Source of the DNA: Grimontia indica
Lineage (GTDB): Bacteria > Pseudomonadota > Gammaproteobacteria > Enterobacterales > Vibrionaceae
Assembly (NCBI RefSeq): GCF_000333895.2
Contig: NZ_ANFM02000030.1
Coordinates: forward strand, 1-64,000
Direction of reading: 5' to 3'
Length of the DNA: 64,000 nt
In this document: in pieces, positions 27,419 through 36,608 of the stretch
Numbering within the stretch: the first letter of the stretch is position 1
Layout of the letters: each line of letters starts with the position of its first letter
Translations under genes and position numbers: made by a program
The notes under the pieces: generated by a model
What the model saw: only the letters and a program-made list of their open reading frames with translations
The model's database searches: none
What the model was told of the DNA's origin: nothing

Positions 27419-28015
27419 ATGAACACAGAAACCCAATCTACCCGCCAGCACATTCTCGACGTCGGCTACCAACTTATTGTTGAAAAAGGCTTTTCGAACG
27501 TCGGTCTGGCGCAACTGCTTAATCATGCCGGGGTGCCGAAAGGCTCCTTCTATCACTATTTCAAATCCAAAGAACAATTCGGCGAAGCCTTGATCGAAGA
27601 GTACTTCTCTCAATATCAGGCCAAACTGGATGCGCATTTCAGTAACCCTGCTCTCAATGGTTTTGAGAAGCTCATGGGTTACTGGATGAAATGGATTGAA
27701 GTGAATGACGGCATGTGTGGCAGTCAGCGTTGTCTTGTGGTGAAGCTGAGTGCTGAAGTGTCTGATCTGTCTGAGTCTATGCGTATTTCGTTGCTGAATG
27801 GCGCAAACCGTATAGTCGCTATGCTTGCTGATTGCGTTCAGATTGGCATTGAAGACGGTTCAATTCAGGTCAGTAACGCTGAACAAGCTGCCAGTCAGCT
27901 TTATCAACTTTGGATTGGTGCAAGCTTGATGAGCAAGCTCAACCAGAATGTAGATCCGATGAAACAGGCGCTGGAAAGTACAGAACGCCTGCTCAAAGGA
28001 CAACACGCTTTTTAA
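27419..28015 (+). CDS. TetR-family regulator (NemR/AcuR-like)
   Basis: A 198-residue TetR-type repressor. The HTH lies at about 8-55 (TRQHILDVGYQLIVEKGFSN, LLNHAGVPKGSFYHYFKSKE). The C-terminal domain contains cysteines (MCGSQRCLVV) in the position seen in NemR/AcuR-type regulators that sense reactive electrophiles; this similarity is inferred. It precedes the CurA-like reductase and shares an exact operator with it, so it is likely an autoregulated repressor of that gene. Confidence 0.88.
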   Translation: MNTETQSTRQHILDVGYQLIVEKGFSNVGLAQLLNHAGVPKGSFYHYFKSKEQFGEALIEEYFSQYQAKLDAHFSNPALNGFEKLMGYWMKWIEVNDGMCGSQRCLVVKLSAEVSDLSESMRISLLNGANRIVAMLADCVQIGIEDGSIQVSNAEQAASQLYQLWIGASLMSKLNQNVDPMKQALESTERLLKGQHAF

Positions 28016-28042
28016 TCAAAAGGTGCAGCCGCGCCGATAAAG

Positions 28043-28070
28043 CCGCCAGATACACTTGGCGGATTTTTTT
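28043..28070 (+). terminator. Terminator of the TetR gene
   Basis: CCGCCA (28043-28048) pairs with TGGCGG (28057-28062), followed by A and seven T residues. Confidence 0.8.
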
Positions 28071-28080
28071 ACCTAGTTAC

Positions 28081-28095
28081 TAGACGACTGGTCTA
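28081..28095. promoter_or_regulatory. TetR operator before the CurA-like gene
   Basis: TAGACGACTGGTCTA is identical to the site at 27382-27396. It lies 33 bp before the reductase start, where a bound repressor would block the promoter. Confidence 0.75.
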
Positions 28096-28128
28096 GTAGT
28101 GATATCACAACGTAAAGGGAATCAGCAC

Positions 28129-29169
28129 ATGTCAGTTTCGTTGGAAAACAACCGCATTGTTCTAGCTTCACGCCCAGTTGGCGCGCCTGTTACCGATAAC
28201 TTCCGTTTGGAATCTCAGGCGGTTCCGGCACTGAAAGAAGGCGAGCTACTGCTTCGCACCATTTACCTTTCACTCGACCCTTACATGCGTGGCCGCATGA
28301 GCGATGCCAAATCTTACGCTGATCCCGTTGAGCTTGATGATGTAATGGTCGGTGCCACAGTTTGTCAGGTAGAAGACTCACTGAATCCAAACTTTGAAAA
28401 AGGTGAATGGGTGCTGGCATACACAGGTTGGCAGTCTTACGCCGTATCTGACGGCGAAGGTCTGCTGAAACTGGGTAAATCCCCTGCTCAACCTTCTTTC
28501 GCGCTGGGTATCATGGGTATGCCGGGCTTTACCGCTTACATGGGTCTTTTGGATATCGGTCAGCCGAAAGAAGGAGACACCCTGGTTGTCGCGGCCGCGA
28601 CTGGCCCTGTTGGCGCAACAGTGGGTCAAATCGGCAAACTAAAAGGCTGCAAAGTCGTCGGCATCGCAGGCGGCGAAGAGAAGTGTCGCCACGCGGTTGA
28701 AGTACTGGGCTTCGATGTTTGTATCGATCACAAAGCGGAAGACTTCGCAGAACAACTAGCGGCTGCTTGTGACAAAGGCATCGACGTTTACTACGAAAAT
28801 GTTGGCGGTAAAGTATTCGACTCGGTACTTCCACTGCTTAATACCGGTGCACGCATTCCGCTATGTGGCTTGGTTTCTCAATACAATGCGACAGCACTGC
28901 CAGAAGGCCCAGACCGTATGTCTCTGCTGATGGCAACCTTGCTGATTAAACGCATCAAGATGCAAGGGTTCATCATCTTTGATGATTACGGTCACCGCTA
29001 CGACGAGTTTGCAGCCGACATGGGCAAATGGCTGATGGAAGGCAAAATGCAGTACAAAGAACAAATCGTTGAAGGTTTGGATGCTGCACCAGAAGCCTTT
29101 ATGGGTCTGCTGGAAGGCAAAAACTTCGGCAAGTTGGTGGTGAAAATCGCCGAGCCAATCGCTCTCTAA
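28129..29169 (+). CDS. NADP-dependent oxidoreductase (CurA/leukotriene B4 dehydrogenase-like)
   Basis: A 346-residue zinc-free medium-chain dehydrogenase/reductase. SLDPYMRGRMSD near residues 43-54 and the cofactor motif AATGPVGATVGQIGKLKGC near 155 are typical of the CurA/PTGR family, which reduces the double bond of alpha,beta-unsaturated ketones and aldehydes. The start at 28129 follows AAAGGGA. Pairing with an electrophile-type TetR repressor suggests detoxification of reactive enones or quinones. Confidence 0.9.
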   Translation: MSVSLENNRIVLASRPVGAPVTDNFRLESQAVPALKEGELLLRTIYLSLDPYMRGRMSDAKSYADPVELDDVMVGATVCQVEDSLNPNFEKGEWVLAYTGWQSYAVSDGEGLLKLGKSPAQPSFALGIMGMPGFTAYMGLLDIGQPKEGDTLVVAAATGPVGATVGQIGKLKGCKVVGIAGGEEKCRHAVEVLGFDVCIDHKAEDFAEQLAAACDKGIDVYYENVGGKVFDSVLPLLNTGARIPLCGLVSQYNATALPEGPDRMSLLMATLLIKRIKMQGFIIFDDYGHRYDEFAADMGKWLMEGKMQYKEQIVEGLDAAPEAFMGLLEGKNFGKLVVKIAEPIAL

Positions 29170-29197
29170 TTCCCGCTCCACAATTGAGAAGGAATTG

Positions 29198-29233
29198 AAA
29201 AAGCCCGCCCGGTTTGCGCCCGGCGGGCTTTTT
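29198..29233 (+). terminator. Terminator of the CurA-like gene
   Basis: A long GC-rich hairpin (AAAAAGCCCGCC... with GGCGGGCTTTTT) carries T residues at its end. Confidence 0.9.
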
Positions 29234-29304
29234 GTCACTTCACCTTCGAAAGCAACGTGTTAGGTTACACTGTAGTTAAGAAAGAATTTCACGCAGGGGA
29301 TGCA

Positions 29305-29775
29305 ATGAAAAACTGGATCGTTTTAATTTTCACTCATGGCTTTGCCATCGCTATCGGTTTCGCTGCTGGCATTTACGCACTACCCATTCTTATCGCGCCG
29401 GAAGGCCCTTCTGTTGAAGTGATCGAATCAACCGCGTCTAAAGCCAATTACTCTGGTGAATTTCGTAAAGACCTGAAAGACAGCGACACCTTCCATTGGG
29501 GTGAAGGCAAAGTGTCTATCGGCCCAGAAACGATTTCACTGATGGGAGAGCTCGCGCCAGGCCCAGACTATAAACTCTACCTTTCACCTGAGTTTGTTGA
29601 AACAGAAGCCGACTTCAACCGCTTGAAGCCACAAATGCAACGCGTGGGCGATGTAAAAACCTTCCAGAATTTCTTGGTAGAAGTCCCTAGTGATGTCGAC
29701 CCATCGCAATTCAATACCGTGATTGTTTGGTGTGAATCTTTTGGCGAGTTTATTACCGCAGCGCGTTATAAGTAA
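29305..29775 (+). CDS. DM13-domain protein
   Basis: A 156-residue protein with a single N-terminal hydrophobic segment (about 4-29, uncleaved anchor or signal) followed by a DM13 domain. The domain ends in VIVWCESFGEFITAARYK, with the conserved cysteine of DM13, a fold proposed to take part in redox or electron-transfer reactions at the cell surface. The start at 29305 follows AGGGGATGCA; an upstream frame to 29257 is unlikely. The stop is two bases from that of the convergent LacI gene. Confidence 0.8.
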   Translation: MKNWIVLIFTHGFAIAIGFAAGIYALPILIAPEGPSVEVIESTASKANYSGEFRKDLKDSDTFHWGEGKVSIGPETISLMGELAPGPDYKLYLSPEFVETEADFNRLKPQMQRVGDVKTFQNFLVEVPSDVDPSQFNTVIVWCESFGEFITAARYK

Positions 29776-29777
29776 CA

Positions 29778-30806
29778 TTATTCAATGGGCAGGTTCTCTT
29801 GCAAGATGACCTCAGTACGTATTATTTTGCTTCCAGTTGCTGGCGCTGAACCTGCCAATAATTCAAAAGCTCCTCTCGCAACGTCATTCATATTTTGGTG
29901 AATAATAGCATCCACTGCGTGACTAATTAGGTAGTCCCGAGAGCTAGAAGTTAGGTTGTGTGCAATCACCACAATATCTCGTTCTAGACCCAACTCTACC
30001 AAGGCACTGACAACCCCCCTATTACCTGAGCCTACGTTGTAAATTCCTTTTAAATTAGGTTGGCAACGTATAAGATCGACCACGTTGTAATGATTATCCT
30101 CTGGCCCATCCTTACCAGCTAACACATCCAACACTCGAATGCTTGGGCATCTTTCTCTAAGAGCAGCTCTAAAACCCATTTCGCGGTCTTCATGGCTTTG
30201 ATACATTGAACTTCCGCATAAAATCGCCACTTCACCTTCATCAGCTCTAAGAAAACGCCCCATCAACGCTCCTGCCGTTTTACCAGCAGCGCGGTTATCC
30301 ATACCCACATGGCTAAGCTGTGGAGAGACCGAAAGATTAGAAAGTAACGAAACGACAGGCATCCCTGTTGCTCTGATGGCACTCAAGCGCTGAGTTGTGC
30401 TTGGGTGGTCAATACCGAGGACAACAAGCGCACCAGCCCCCTCATTCAGAGCCTGCTCGATCGCATGGCTAAACGCTACTGGGTCAATACGTCGATAGAA
30501 ATGAAAACTCACTGGTCTCTCGTAATGCCCACCAAAAGCCTGCAATGCCAATTTCAGGTTTTCATCAATCGAAGGTCCAGCGCCTGAAGGTAGGATGCAA
30601 TGTATAACTCCTTTGAACTTAATCCTTCTCTCCTCTAGCGTTTGCCCCAACTTGGTATCTTTTAACTTTTGATAAGCTTCCCAAACCCTCTCAGCTGTAA
30701 GTGCCCTGACATTAGGTCGACGATTTAGGACACGATCAACAGTTGCCGTGCTGACTCCCGCTAGGTCAGCAATATCAGACAAGCGGAATTTTTGTTTTGG
30801 TTTCAT
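29778..30806 (-). CDS. LacI-family transcriptional regulator
   Basis: A 342-residue repressor. The HTH is at about 8-30 (RLSDIADLAGVSTATVDRVL). A periplasmic-binding-protein-like ligand domain follows, with the GALVVLGIDHPSTTQRLSAI stretch. The form STATVDRVLNRR marks the subgroup that often senses sugars or polyols. The start is supported by AGGAATTAACG. It is divergent from the beta-hydroxyacid dehydrogenase at 31220, its most likely target. No transporter lies beside the pair. Confidence 0.9.
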   Translation of the reverse strand: MKPKQKFRLSDIADLAGVSTATVDRVLNRRPNVRALTAERVWEAYQKLKDTKLGQTLEERRIKFKGVIHCILPSGAGPSIDENLKLALQAFGGHYERPVSFHFYRRIDPVAFSHAIEQALNEGAGALVVLGIDHPSTTQRLSAIRATGMPVVSLLSNLSVSPQLSHVGMDNRAAGKTAGALMGRFLRADEGEVAILCGSSMYQSHEDREMGFRAALRERCPSIRVLDVLAGKDGPEDNHYNVVDLIRCQPNLKGIYNVGSGNRGVVSALVELGLERDIVVIAHNLTSSSRDYLISHAVDAIIHQNMNDVARGAFELLAGSAPATGSKIIRTEVILQENLPIE

Positions 30807-31219
30807 CGTTAATTCCTAGTTGAGCTTTTATTATGATTTTATTTGAGGCTTTTAATTTATAAACATCAAAAACCATCATTTTTCTACGTTATCAAAAATA
30901 AGAAAAAACAAATTTATAATTGATAATGTATTTTCAATAGAGAGAACACGCTGTTTCTAATTGATGTGATTTGATGAAATCCACCATACTCCAAAGTCAT
31001 TGCAATTGCTAAACACCCCCACAAAAAACCAATAATACCTATAAAAACAAAAGTATAGTTAGTTTATTACTTTCAAGAAAGAAGCGAGACTCACACTATT
31101 TTCAAGGGGGGCTTTTGTTTGAGCACAAGAGAAACTAGTTCTAACCTCCTATTATCGGTAAAAAGTAATTGATGTTTTTTGATTTTATTGACCCTTATTG
31201 AATTACACGGAGGTCTTCA
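30807..31219. other. AT-rich divergent intergenic region
   Basis: 413 bp without a gene, strongly AT-rich. It must hold the promoters of the LacI regulator and of the dehydrogenase. No perfect LacI-type palindrome with a central CG was found. The dehydrogenase ribosome binding site GGAGG is at 31209-31213. Confidence 0.4.
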
Positions 31220-32101
31220 GTGAAAAATGTAGGTTTTATAGGGTTAGGTGACATGGGATCACAGATGGCAATGAACCTCAAGAAGAATGGGTTTCAGCCA
31301 ATTGGCTTTGACCTTAGCGAATCAAGGATGGAAGCGCTAAGAGAGATAGGAGGAGCAACCGCAGCAACCTGTTCTGACGTCGGCACATATTGCGATGTTG
31401 CTTTTGTTATGGTGATGAACGGGACACAAGTAAAAAACGTCGTGCGGCAGTTAGGGGAATCAATGCAGCCTGGTAGCACGATTATTGTCACTGCAACAAT
31501 TCACGCCTCTGAAATTCGTGAAGCTTACGCCATTGCTCAGGAAAAGGGACTGGAGATGATTGATAGCCCTGTCAGTGGGGGTTTGGGCGGTGCACAGAAT
31601 GCAACATTGACACTCATGCCTGCAGCCAAATCCAGCGTCCTCGAAGCCAATCGTCCCCTGTTAGAGGCCATTTCCAGCAACATTCTCTATGTCGGTGAAC
31701 AAGTAGGGGCAGGACAAACCGTGAAAGCCTCGTTGCAGGCCTACATTGGTGCTTCTTTCACCGCTATTTTCGAATCATTGGTACTCGGAGCCAAAGCTGG
31801 TGTCGATGGCAAAGTCCTCTTTGAAGTTTTTGGCAAAAGCGCCGCCGCTAGCCCTCTTTTTAACAATTGCGCCAAGCTGATTCTGGACCGGAAATTCGAA
31901 AAAACGGGAAGTCATATCGCCACCATGTATAAAGATCTCAGCATCACAATGGCCATGGCAAAAGAAAACGGCGTGCCTATGTTTACGACCGCCTCAGCTT
32001 TCGAGTTATTCCAGGCAGGTAAAACCATGTATCCCGAAGGAGATAACTGGTCGATTGTAAAAATGCTCGAAAAAATGGCTGATACCAAGGTGGAATGGTA
32101 A
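31220..32101 (+). CDS. NAD(P)-dependent beta-hydroxyacid dehydrogenase
   Basis: A 293-residue enzyme of the 3-hydroxyisobutyrate / tartronate-semialdehyde / L-threonate dehydrogenase family. The Rossmann motif is GFIGLGDMGSQMA at residues 5-17. The substrate-binding motif is DSPVSGGLGGAQ near 116. The catalytic lysine is in GAGQTVKASLQAY, where the usual Asn-Asn after the lysine is replaced by Leu-Gln. The gene starts with GTG behind a perfect GGAGG. The LacI repressor next door suggests induction by a sugar acid or polyol. The exact substrate is open. Confidence 0.88.
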   Translation: MKNVGFIGLGDMGSQMAMNLKKNGFQPIGFDLSESRMEALREIGGATAATCSDVGTYCDVAFVMVMNGTQVKNVVRQLGESMQPGSTIIVTATIHASEIREAYAIAQEKGLEMIDSPVSGGLGGAQNATLTLMPAAKSSVLEANRPLLEAISSNILYVGEQVGAGQTVKASLQAYIGASFTAIFESLVLGAKAGVDGKVLFEVFGKSAAASPLFNNCAKLILDRKFEKTGSHIATMYKDLSITMAMAKENGVPMFTTASAFELFQAGKTMYPEGDNWSIVKMLEKMADTKVEW

Positions 32102-32383
32102 GAAGAATCTATGGCGGCAGTGATAAATGAATCTTTCTGATGCACTAGGTACTTTCAATACCCCTGCGAAACCTTACCTTAACGTCACTGTCGCTATAGA
32201 AAGAATGAGCGTTACCCACTTACAAGTTAAGACATTGAAATAGAATGAAAGCAACACATAAGTCTAATACTCACTGGCCTAAGTTAAGTCGTGCCTATCG
32301 ATTGAATAGCCACTAACGATTTCAGCTAGCAGATGAAAAACCTTAACCTAATGCCAATAGCTACAGAGTAAGAGATAAGAAAC

Positions 32384-33283
32384 ATGTCAGGTAAGAAAGC
32401 ACTGGTCGTTGAAGGTGGAGCCATGCGCGGTATTTTCGCGAGCGGTGTGTTAGATGCGTTTTTGGACGTTAATTTTAATCCTTTTGATTTCGCCATTGGC
32501 GTGTCTGCTGGTGCCTCTAACCTGTTGGGTTATCTTGCTCAGCAGCCAAACCGCAGCTATCAGGTCATCACTGGTTTGGCGACCGATGATGCTTTCTTTA
32601 ACCCTGCACGTTTTGTTCGTGGCGGTAATCTGGTTGACGTTCAGTGGCTGGAACAAGAGTCTCTACGCCGCTTCCCTCTCGACACAAACACCCTGTTCAA
32701 CAACATTCCTTTGCTGGCAACCGTAACCAACGTGGATACTGGTGATGCAGACTATTACTGGGTGAAGCCAGACAATATGTCAAAAGTGATTGAAGCGACC
32801 ACTGCCCTGCCGATCGCTTATCGCCCGACGCCGTGTTTCTCTGGTGGCTGTTACACCGATGGTGGCGTTGCCGATTCCATCCCGGTTGCAGAAGCCTATC
32901 GACGCGGTGCGCGAGAAATCACAGTTATCCTGTCACAGCCTGGCGACTATGAAATGTCTCCAATGAAAATGCCTAAGCTGATGGATCAACTGCTGAAGAA
33001 GTACCCTCACGTTGCAGATGCGATGCGTAAACGTGCCGAGCGTTATAACGCCTCGCTGGCGTTTATTAAGAACCCGCCAAAGGATTGCGTGGTGAATGTG
33101 ATTGCGCCACCAGACACCTTCCCTGTTGGTCGCTTTACCATGAAAAAATCCAAATTAGATGAAGGCTATGGCATGGGTATTCAAGCGGGTCAGGCATACA
33201 TGTTCAATATGTACAAAGACGTGTTAAAGCAGCAAGTGCTGGAAGAAGGGTCGACCAGAAAGGTTCGGGATTTGGTGGCTTGA
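32384..33283 (+). CDS. Patatin-like phospholipase (YjjU-like)
   Basis: A 299-residue cytosolic serine hydrolase. The oxyanion-hole glycines are in VEGGAMRG (9-16), the nucleophile Ser41 in GVSAG (39-43), and the catalytic aspartate in TDGGVADS near 160. The architecture fits E. coli YjjU and related patatins without a signal peptide. The lipid substrate is unknown. It is a single gene, 282 bp after the dehydrogenase, with nothing recognisable in between. Confidence 0.87.
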   Translation: MSGKKALVVEGGAMRGIFASGVLDAFLDVNFNPFDFAIGVSAGASNLLGYLAQQPNRSYQVITGLATDDAFFNPARFVRGGNLVDVQWLEQESLRRFPLDTNTLFNNIPLLATVTNVDTGDADYYWVKPDNMSKVIEATTALPIAYRPTPCFSGGCYTDGGVADSIPVAEAYRRGAREITVILSQPGDYEMSPMKMPKLMDQLLKKYPHVADAMRKRAERYNASLAFIKNPPKDCVVNVIAPPDTFPVGRFTMKKSKLDEGYGMGIQAGQAYMFNMYKDVLKQQVLEEGSTRKVRDLVA

Positions 33284-33390
33284 GCAACATTCATTAGCAA
33301 CTAACCTGTATCGGTTTAGACAAAAGCGAATTCGCAATTATCACCTTAGGCGTTCGTTTCGCGAAGGCTTTCTGGCGCATGGATAAAAAG

Positions 33391-36135
33391 CTACTTTGGC
33401 ATACGCGTCGGCAATTTGAATTCTATATCTCTCCAGAGACCTGCTTCCTCACCATCTTCTGTTCGATTAAGAGGTGGATTGGATAAACAGTGCGTTTCGA
33501 TGACCTTTAAAATCGAATCCACATAATTAGTATCAAGATCGCTTTTCTTGAGGCTTTCATAGATATCTATCCATGTATTGAAGTGTATATAGACCAGAGG
33601 TTGCCAGAGCGCGCAAAGCAGCAAGTATTCTCTGTGTGTTAGTCGATTTGCCAGATACGCCATGCGCGCATGCGCTAGGTCAATCATAGAGTCTGTGAGT
33701 GTATGATCAGCCAGTTGCTCACGCTCCAGAGCATAATCGAAATTTGTCGATGCAAGAGAATTAAGAGTACGGCGAAATTCTGGTGAAAATTGCAAATCGA
33801 TAGCAATTCTATCTGCATCATCGAGTCTAGCCAGCGCCAATTTCTGATGCGCCCAATAGCAATTTATAACCACCTCAAGAAACGAATTCAGAAATGAAGA
33901 GGTATCTGGGAAATCAAGCTCTTGGACAAGAAACCCTGATAATAAACCTCTAAACTTCACCGCTTCTTCTGGAGGGTTTTCAAAGCTGAATTGAGACCGG
34001 AACCCTTGAGTCCGAGTGATGTACTCAAAACCGAGTTCACCGTACAGACCCAGAAGTAATGGGCCGGAGTATAGGTTAGCCCAGCAAAGTGGCCAAATTT
34101 CTCTAGGTGATTCAATATTGTCGTCATAGCAAATTGCCCCAGAGAGCATTGTCCACGCTGGTGCGGAAGTGCCAAAGCAAGAGTTGTAGGTGAGGCGCCC
34201 CTTCCAACTGGTAACCCAGTCCGTAATTCTGGTGGAAAGTTCTGGGTTTTGTTCTTCATTTGCCAACGCATATCTGTGTAAATTGAATATCGCCGCGAGG
34301 TCTAGCAACTCATCATTAACTCGCGACTGTCCGAATACTGTCAAAAGGTACTGTACGATATCGAGGTTACCTGTGCTAGCCGCATGCACAACCGAATCTA
34401 TGGGGATCTCTTTCCCGACTGAGCATAAATGATTAACTAAAGTTTCGATGTAGTATTTATTGCAACCACATGAAATCATTGAACTTAGCACATCGAAAAG
34501 ATCATGTGAGCCTATGAGCAGTGCTTTAAAGGCGTTAGGCTTGTCGTTCAACGCGCAATAAAGAAGAGGGGTTGTGTTATGCGCCCAGCTTGAGACGAAC
34601 CGGTACTTATGACAGTCAACGCCTTGGGCAGTGAGTGCTTCGATGATTTCGACATTGTCCGTAACCAACGCTTCAAGCAGCGCGAAGTATCCGCTCGTAG
34701 GGCGATCTCGAATACGCTTGTTTTTCAAATCGGCCTGCCAGTTCGGCTTTGCGGAAGTTATAACCTCCTTGAGACCTGCCATAAACCTTTCTAGCTGCGG
34801 GTTACCTGGTCCTCCCACTGACTTATAAGACATGACAGAGTCGTAATCCGACTGATACAACTTTATCTTTCTCTCTGCCACCTGAATAAGGTGTTCGATT
34901 TGCTGAATGCTCAAGTCAGAACTATCAGCCCAATCTTTGTTGAGGTGGTCAAATAGGAGGTTGAGCAGAGTAATATCTGTCACTGGCATGCTCAAAAATT
35001 CAAGTAACGTTTTATAGTCAAAACTTGGAGAAGTTTTTATTATATCTTCGATGATGATTGCGTCAGATTTCTTCGCAAGGGCAATACGTGCCAATCTTGG
35101 AGAACTGAATGATCTCTGCCTTAGCACTTGGAACACCGTGCCTTTATCGTTCAAAAGCGCAAATTCAACTGGCAGGATATTTCTCTGTAATGGGCGAGAT
35201 AAATCACACCCGGCTGCTTCAAGCTGATTCAAAAGGTGAATATCTTCTGCAAGTATTGCTGCCTCAATAGAAAGAATTGGCAACCGCCAATCTTTTATTA
35301 TCGTGCCTTGCTCGAGAGCTCCTCTCCAATCAAGCATATTGGCGATTTGTAGCATTTTAAACTTCGCGATAATCTCAGGGTTTTCAGTTTTTAATACTGC
35401 GTCGTCAAGACCATCAGGTGGATCACTGTCTGTCCATCCATTTTTGCGTCGGTATTCAATCAAGGTGCTAGGTATTTCGTACACCAATCTATTTGACTCG
35501 TCCGGAGAATAGCTAGGGTATAAAAAGAGATGATCGAAGACTGAGCTCAACCCATCTTTAAAATCGAAGAAGTCGGCGTTAGGAACCCGATATTCCCATC
35601 CAGCGATTCCGCAATGAAAAGCTGAAGCCGTTTCATTGTTTTTAAAGTCAACAAAAAGTCTTTCAATATAGTCTTGTCCTGCCATTACGGGCAGTGAGGG
35701 AATAGAGTCTCCATCACTGTTTTGCCACTCATTTTCAATCCAACCGTAAAGATCTTTATATACATTGTCTTTGGGCGCGCAGATATTATTGAGCCCTAAA
35801 GTCTCTACAAAACCGGAAAAATCAGCGAGGAGATTATATTCATGTTCTCCACCAAAGCATTGTTGCCAGAGTTTTAAAACACTTCGAGGAATTGGCTGGC
35901 CGCATGCAGACTCAACAGCGTCTATTTCTGCTACGGTGATAGGTTCACGCGCTCTGAATATAGCTTTATTTCGATAGAAAACCACGCCTTGAGCGGCCAA
36001 TTCAGCGCGTTCGCTGTCTGTAAATTCGCCCATACTAGCCATCTTTTTTTCAGGAGCTATTTCAATTTCTTTGACGTAAGAACCGGCTCTAGTTTTAGCC
36101 AGAGCCTGCAACAATCTCCCAAAGAGGCCTTTCAC
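33391..36135 (-). CDS. Large SUKH-like / ankyrin-repeat protein
   Basis: A 914-residue protein without a signal peptide. Residues about 60-235 look like a SUKH (SMI1/KNR4) domain: ITVAEIDAVESACGQPIP then VLKLWQQCFGGE, and later AFHCGIAGWEYRVPNADFFD. Two groups of degenerate ankyrin repeats follow (about 285-345 and 490-620, for example AASTGNLDIVQYLL). The last 300 residues are helical and not recognised. SUKH domains commonly act as immunity proteins against contact-dependent or polymorphic toxins, and ankyrins also occur as immunity. No toxin gene is next to it. The protein is unusually long for an immunity protein, and its lower GC content suggests acquisition. Confidence 0.7.
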   Translation of the reverse strand: MKGLFGRLLQALAKTRAGSYVKEIEIAPEKKMASMGEFTDSERAELAAQGVVFYRNKAIFRAREPITVAEIDAVESACGQPIPRSVLKLWQQCFGGEHEYNLLADFSGFVETLGLNNICAPKDNVYKDLYGWIENEWQNSDGDSIPSLPVMAGQDYIERLFVDFKNNETASAFHCGIAGWEYRVPNADFFDFKDGLSSVFDHLFLYPSYSPDESNRLVYEIPSTLIEYRRKNGWTDSDPPDGLDDAVLKTENPEIIAKFKMLQIANMLDWRGALEQGTIIKDWRLPILSIEAAILAEDIHLLNQLEAAGCDLSRPLQRNILPVEFALLNDKGTVFQVLRQRSFSSPRLARIALAKKSDAIIIEDIIKTSPSFDYKTLLEFLSMPVTDITLLNLLFDHLNKDWADSSDLSIQQIEHLIQVAERKIKLYQSDYDSVMSYKSVGGPGNPQLERFMAGLKEVITSAKPNWQADLKNKRIRDRPTSGYFALLEALVTDNVEIIEALTAQGVDCHKYRFVSSWAHNTTPLLYCALNDKPNAFKALLIGSHDLFDVLSSMISCGCNKYYIETLVNHLCSVGKEIPIDSVVHAASTGNLDIVQYLLTVFGQSRVNDELLDLAAIFNLHRYALANEEQNPELSTRITDWVTSWKGRLTYNSCFGTSAPAWTMLSGAICYDDNIESPREIWPLCWANLYSGPLLLGLYGELGFEYITRTQGFRSQFSFENPPEEAVKFRGLLSGFLVQELDFPDTSSFLNSFLEVVINCYWAHQKLALARLDDADRIAIDLQFSPEFRRTLNSLASTNFDYALEREQLADHTLTDSMIDLAHARMAYLANRLTHREYLLLCALWQPLVYIHFNTWIDIYESLKKSDLDTNYVDSILKVIETHCLSNPPLNRTEDGEEAGLWRDIEFKLPTRMPK

Positions 36136-36497
36136 AACTTCATCTCCTTGCTACTTGCCCTTTCTTCCCTGTACATGGTTGGATTTCAGCCTCACAAAAA
36201 ATTTGAAAGATATGCCATCGCGATAGTACACAGTAACGTGAGAAGTACAGGTTTCAAAAGTAAGAAGGAAACTCAGTCTGTTTTGTACCTCCTATTCAAT
36301 CGTCAAACCGAAACCAACCAACAAAAGGAATGAATGCTGGCAAACAGAGAATCGTTGTTATGTAGCGAACGACGTAGAATGAAAACTGGGAATAAACACA
36401 ACTAAGTACCCCTACCAGCTTTATGCCCCCAAAATTCACTTGCCCACCCGTCTCTATTTCTGTAGTTTAAAAATTCATCACCAAAAAAGAGTCACTT
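36136..36497. other. Intergenic region upstream of the leader peptide
   Basis: No gene seen. A plus-strand frame covers part of it (35989-36333) but lies mostly antisense to the SUKH gene. The region should carry the promoter of the leader-EamA transcript near its right end and that of the SUKH gene at its left end. Confidence 0.4.
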
Positions 36498-36554
36498 ATG
36501 ATTTTCCAATCTCTACCACTCTGGCTACTACTTCTTATGCCCTTCAGTCGGTAG
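36498..36554 (+). CDS. Leucine-rich leader peptide
   Basis: An 18-codon frame plus stop encodes MIFQSLPLWLLLLMPFSR. It has six leucine codons, four of them consecutive (CTA CTA CTT CTT), and AAGAG in front as a weak ribosome binding site. It lies about 90 bp before an EamA exporter and is followed by two competing hairpins. Size, codon run and position fit a regulatory leader peptide of the attenuation or ribosome-stalling type. Translation is inferred. Confidence 0.55.
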   Translation: MIFQSLPLWLLLLMPFSR

Positions 36555-36566
36555 AGTGACTCGTTT

Positions 36567-36608
36567 CCGGCTGTGAGTAGAACAGCCGGATGTCGTCCTC
36601 TCACAGCC
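36567..36608 (+). promoter_or_regulatory. Mutually exclusive hairpins (attenuator-like)
   Basis: CCGGCTGT (36567-36574) can pair with ACAGCCGG (36582-36589), or GGCTGTGAG (36569-36577) can pair with CTCACAGCC (36600-36608). The two structures share one arm and cannot coexist. A third pairing, GAGTCAC (36489-36495) with GTGACTC (36556-36562), brackets the leader peptide and would cover its ribosome binding site. No T tract follows, so control may act on translation or on Rho access rather than by intrinsic termination. Confidence 0.6.

Noticed and set aside
31220-31222. Possible frame problem because the dehydrogenase lacks an ATG start
   Set aside because: The GTG follows a perfect GGAGG at the right distance and the protein begins directly at its Rossmann strand, so GTG is the natural start.
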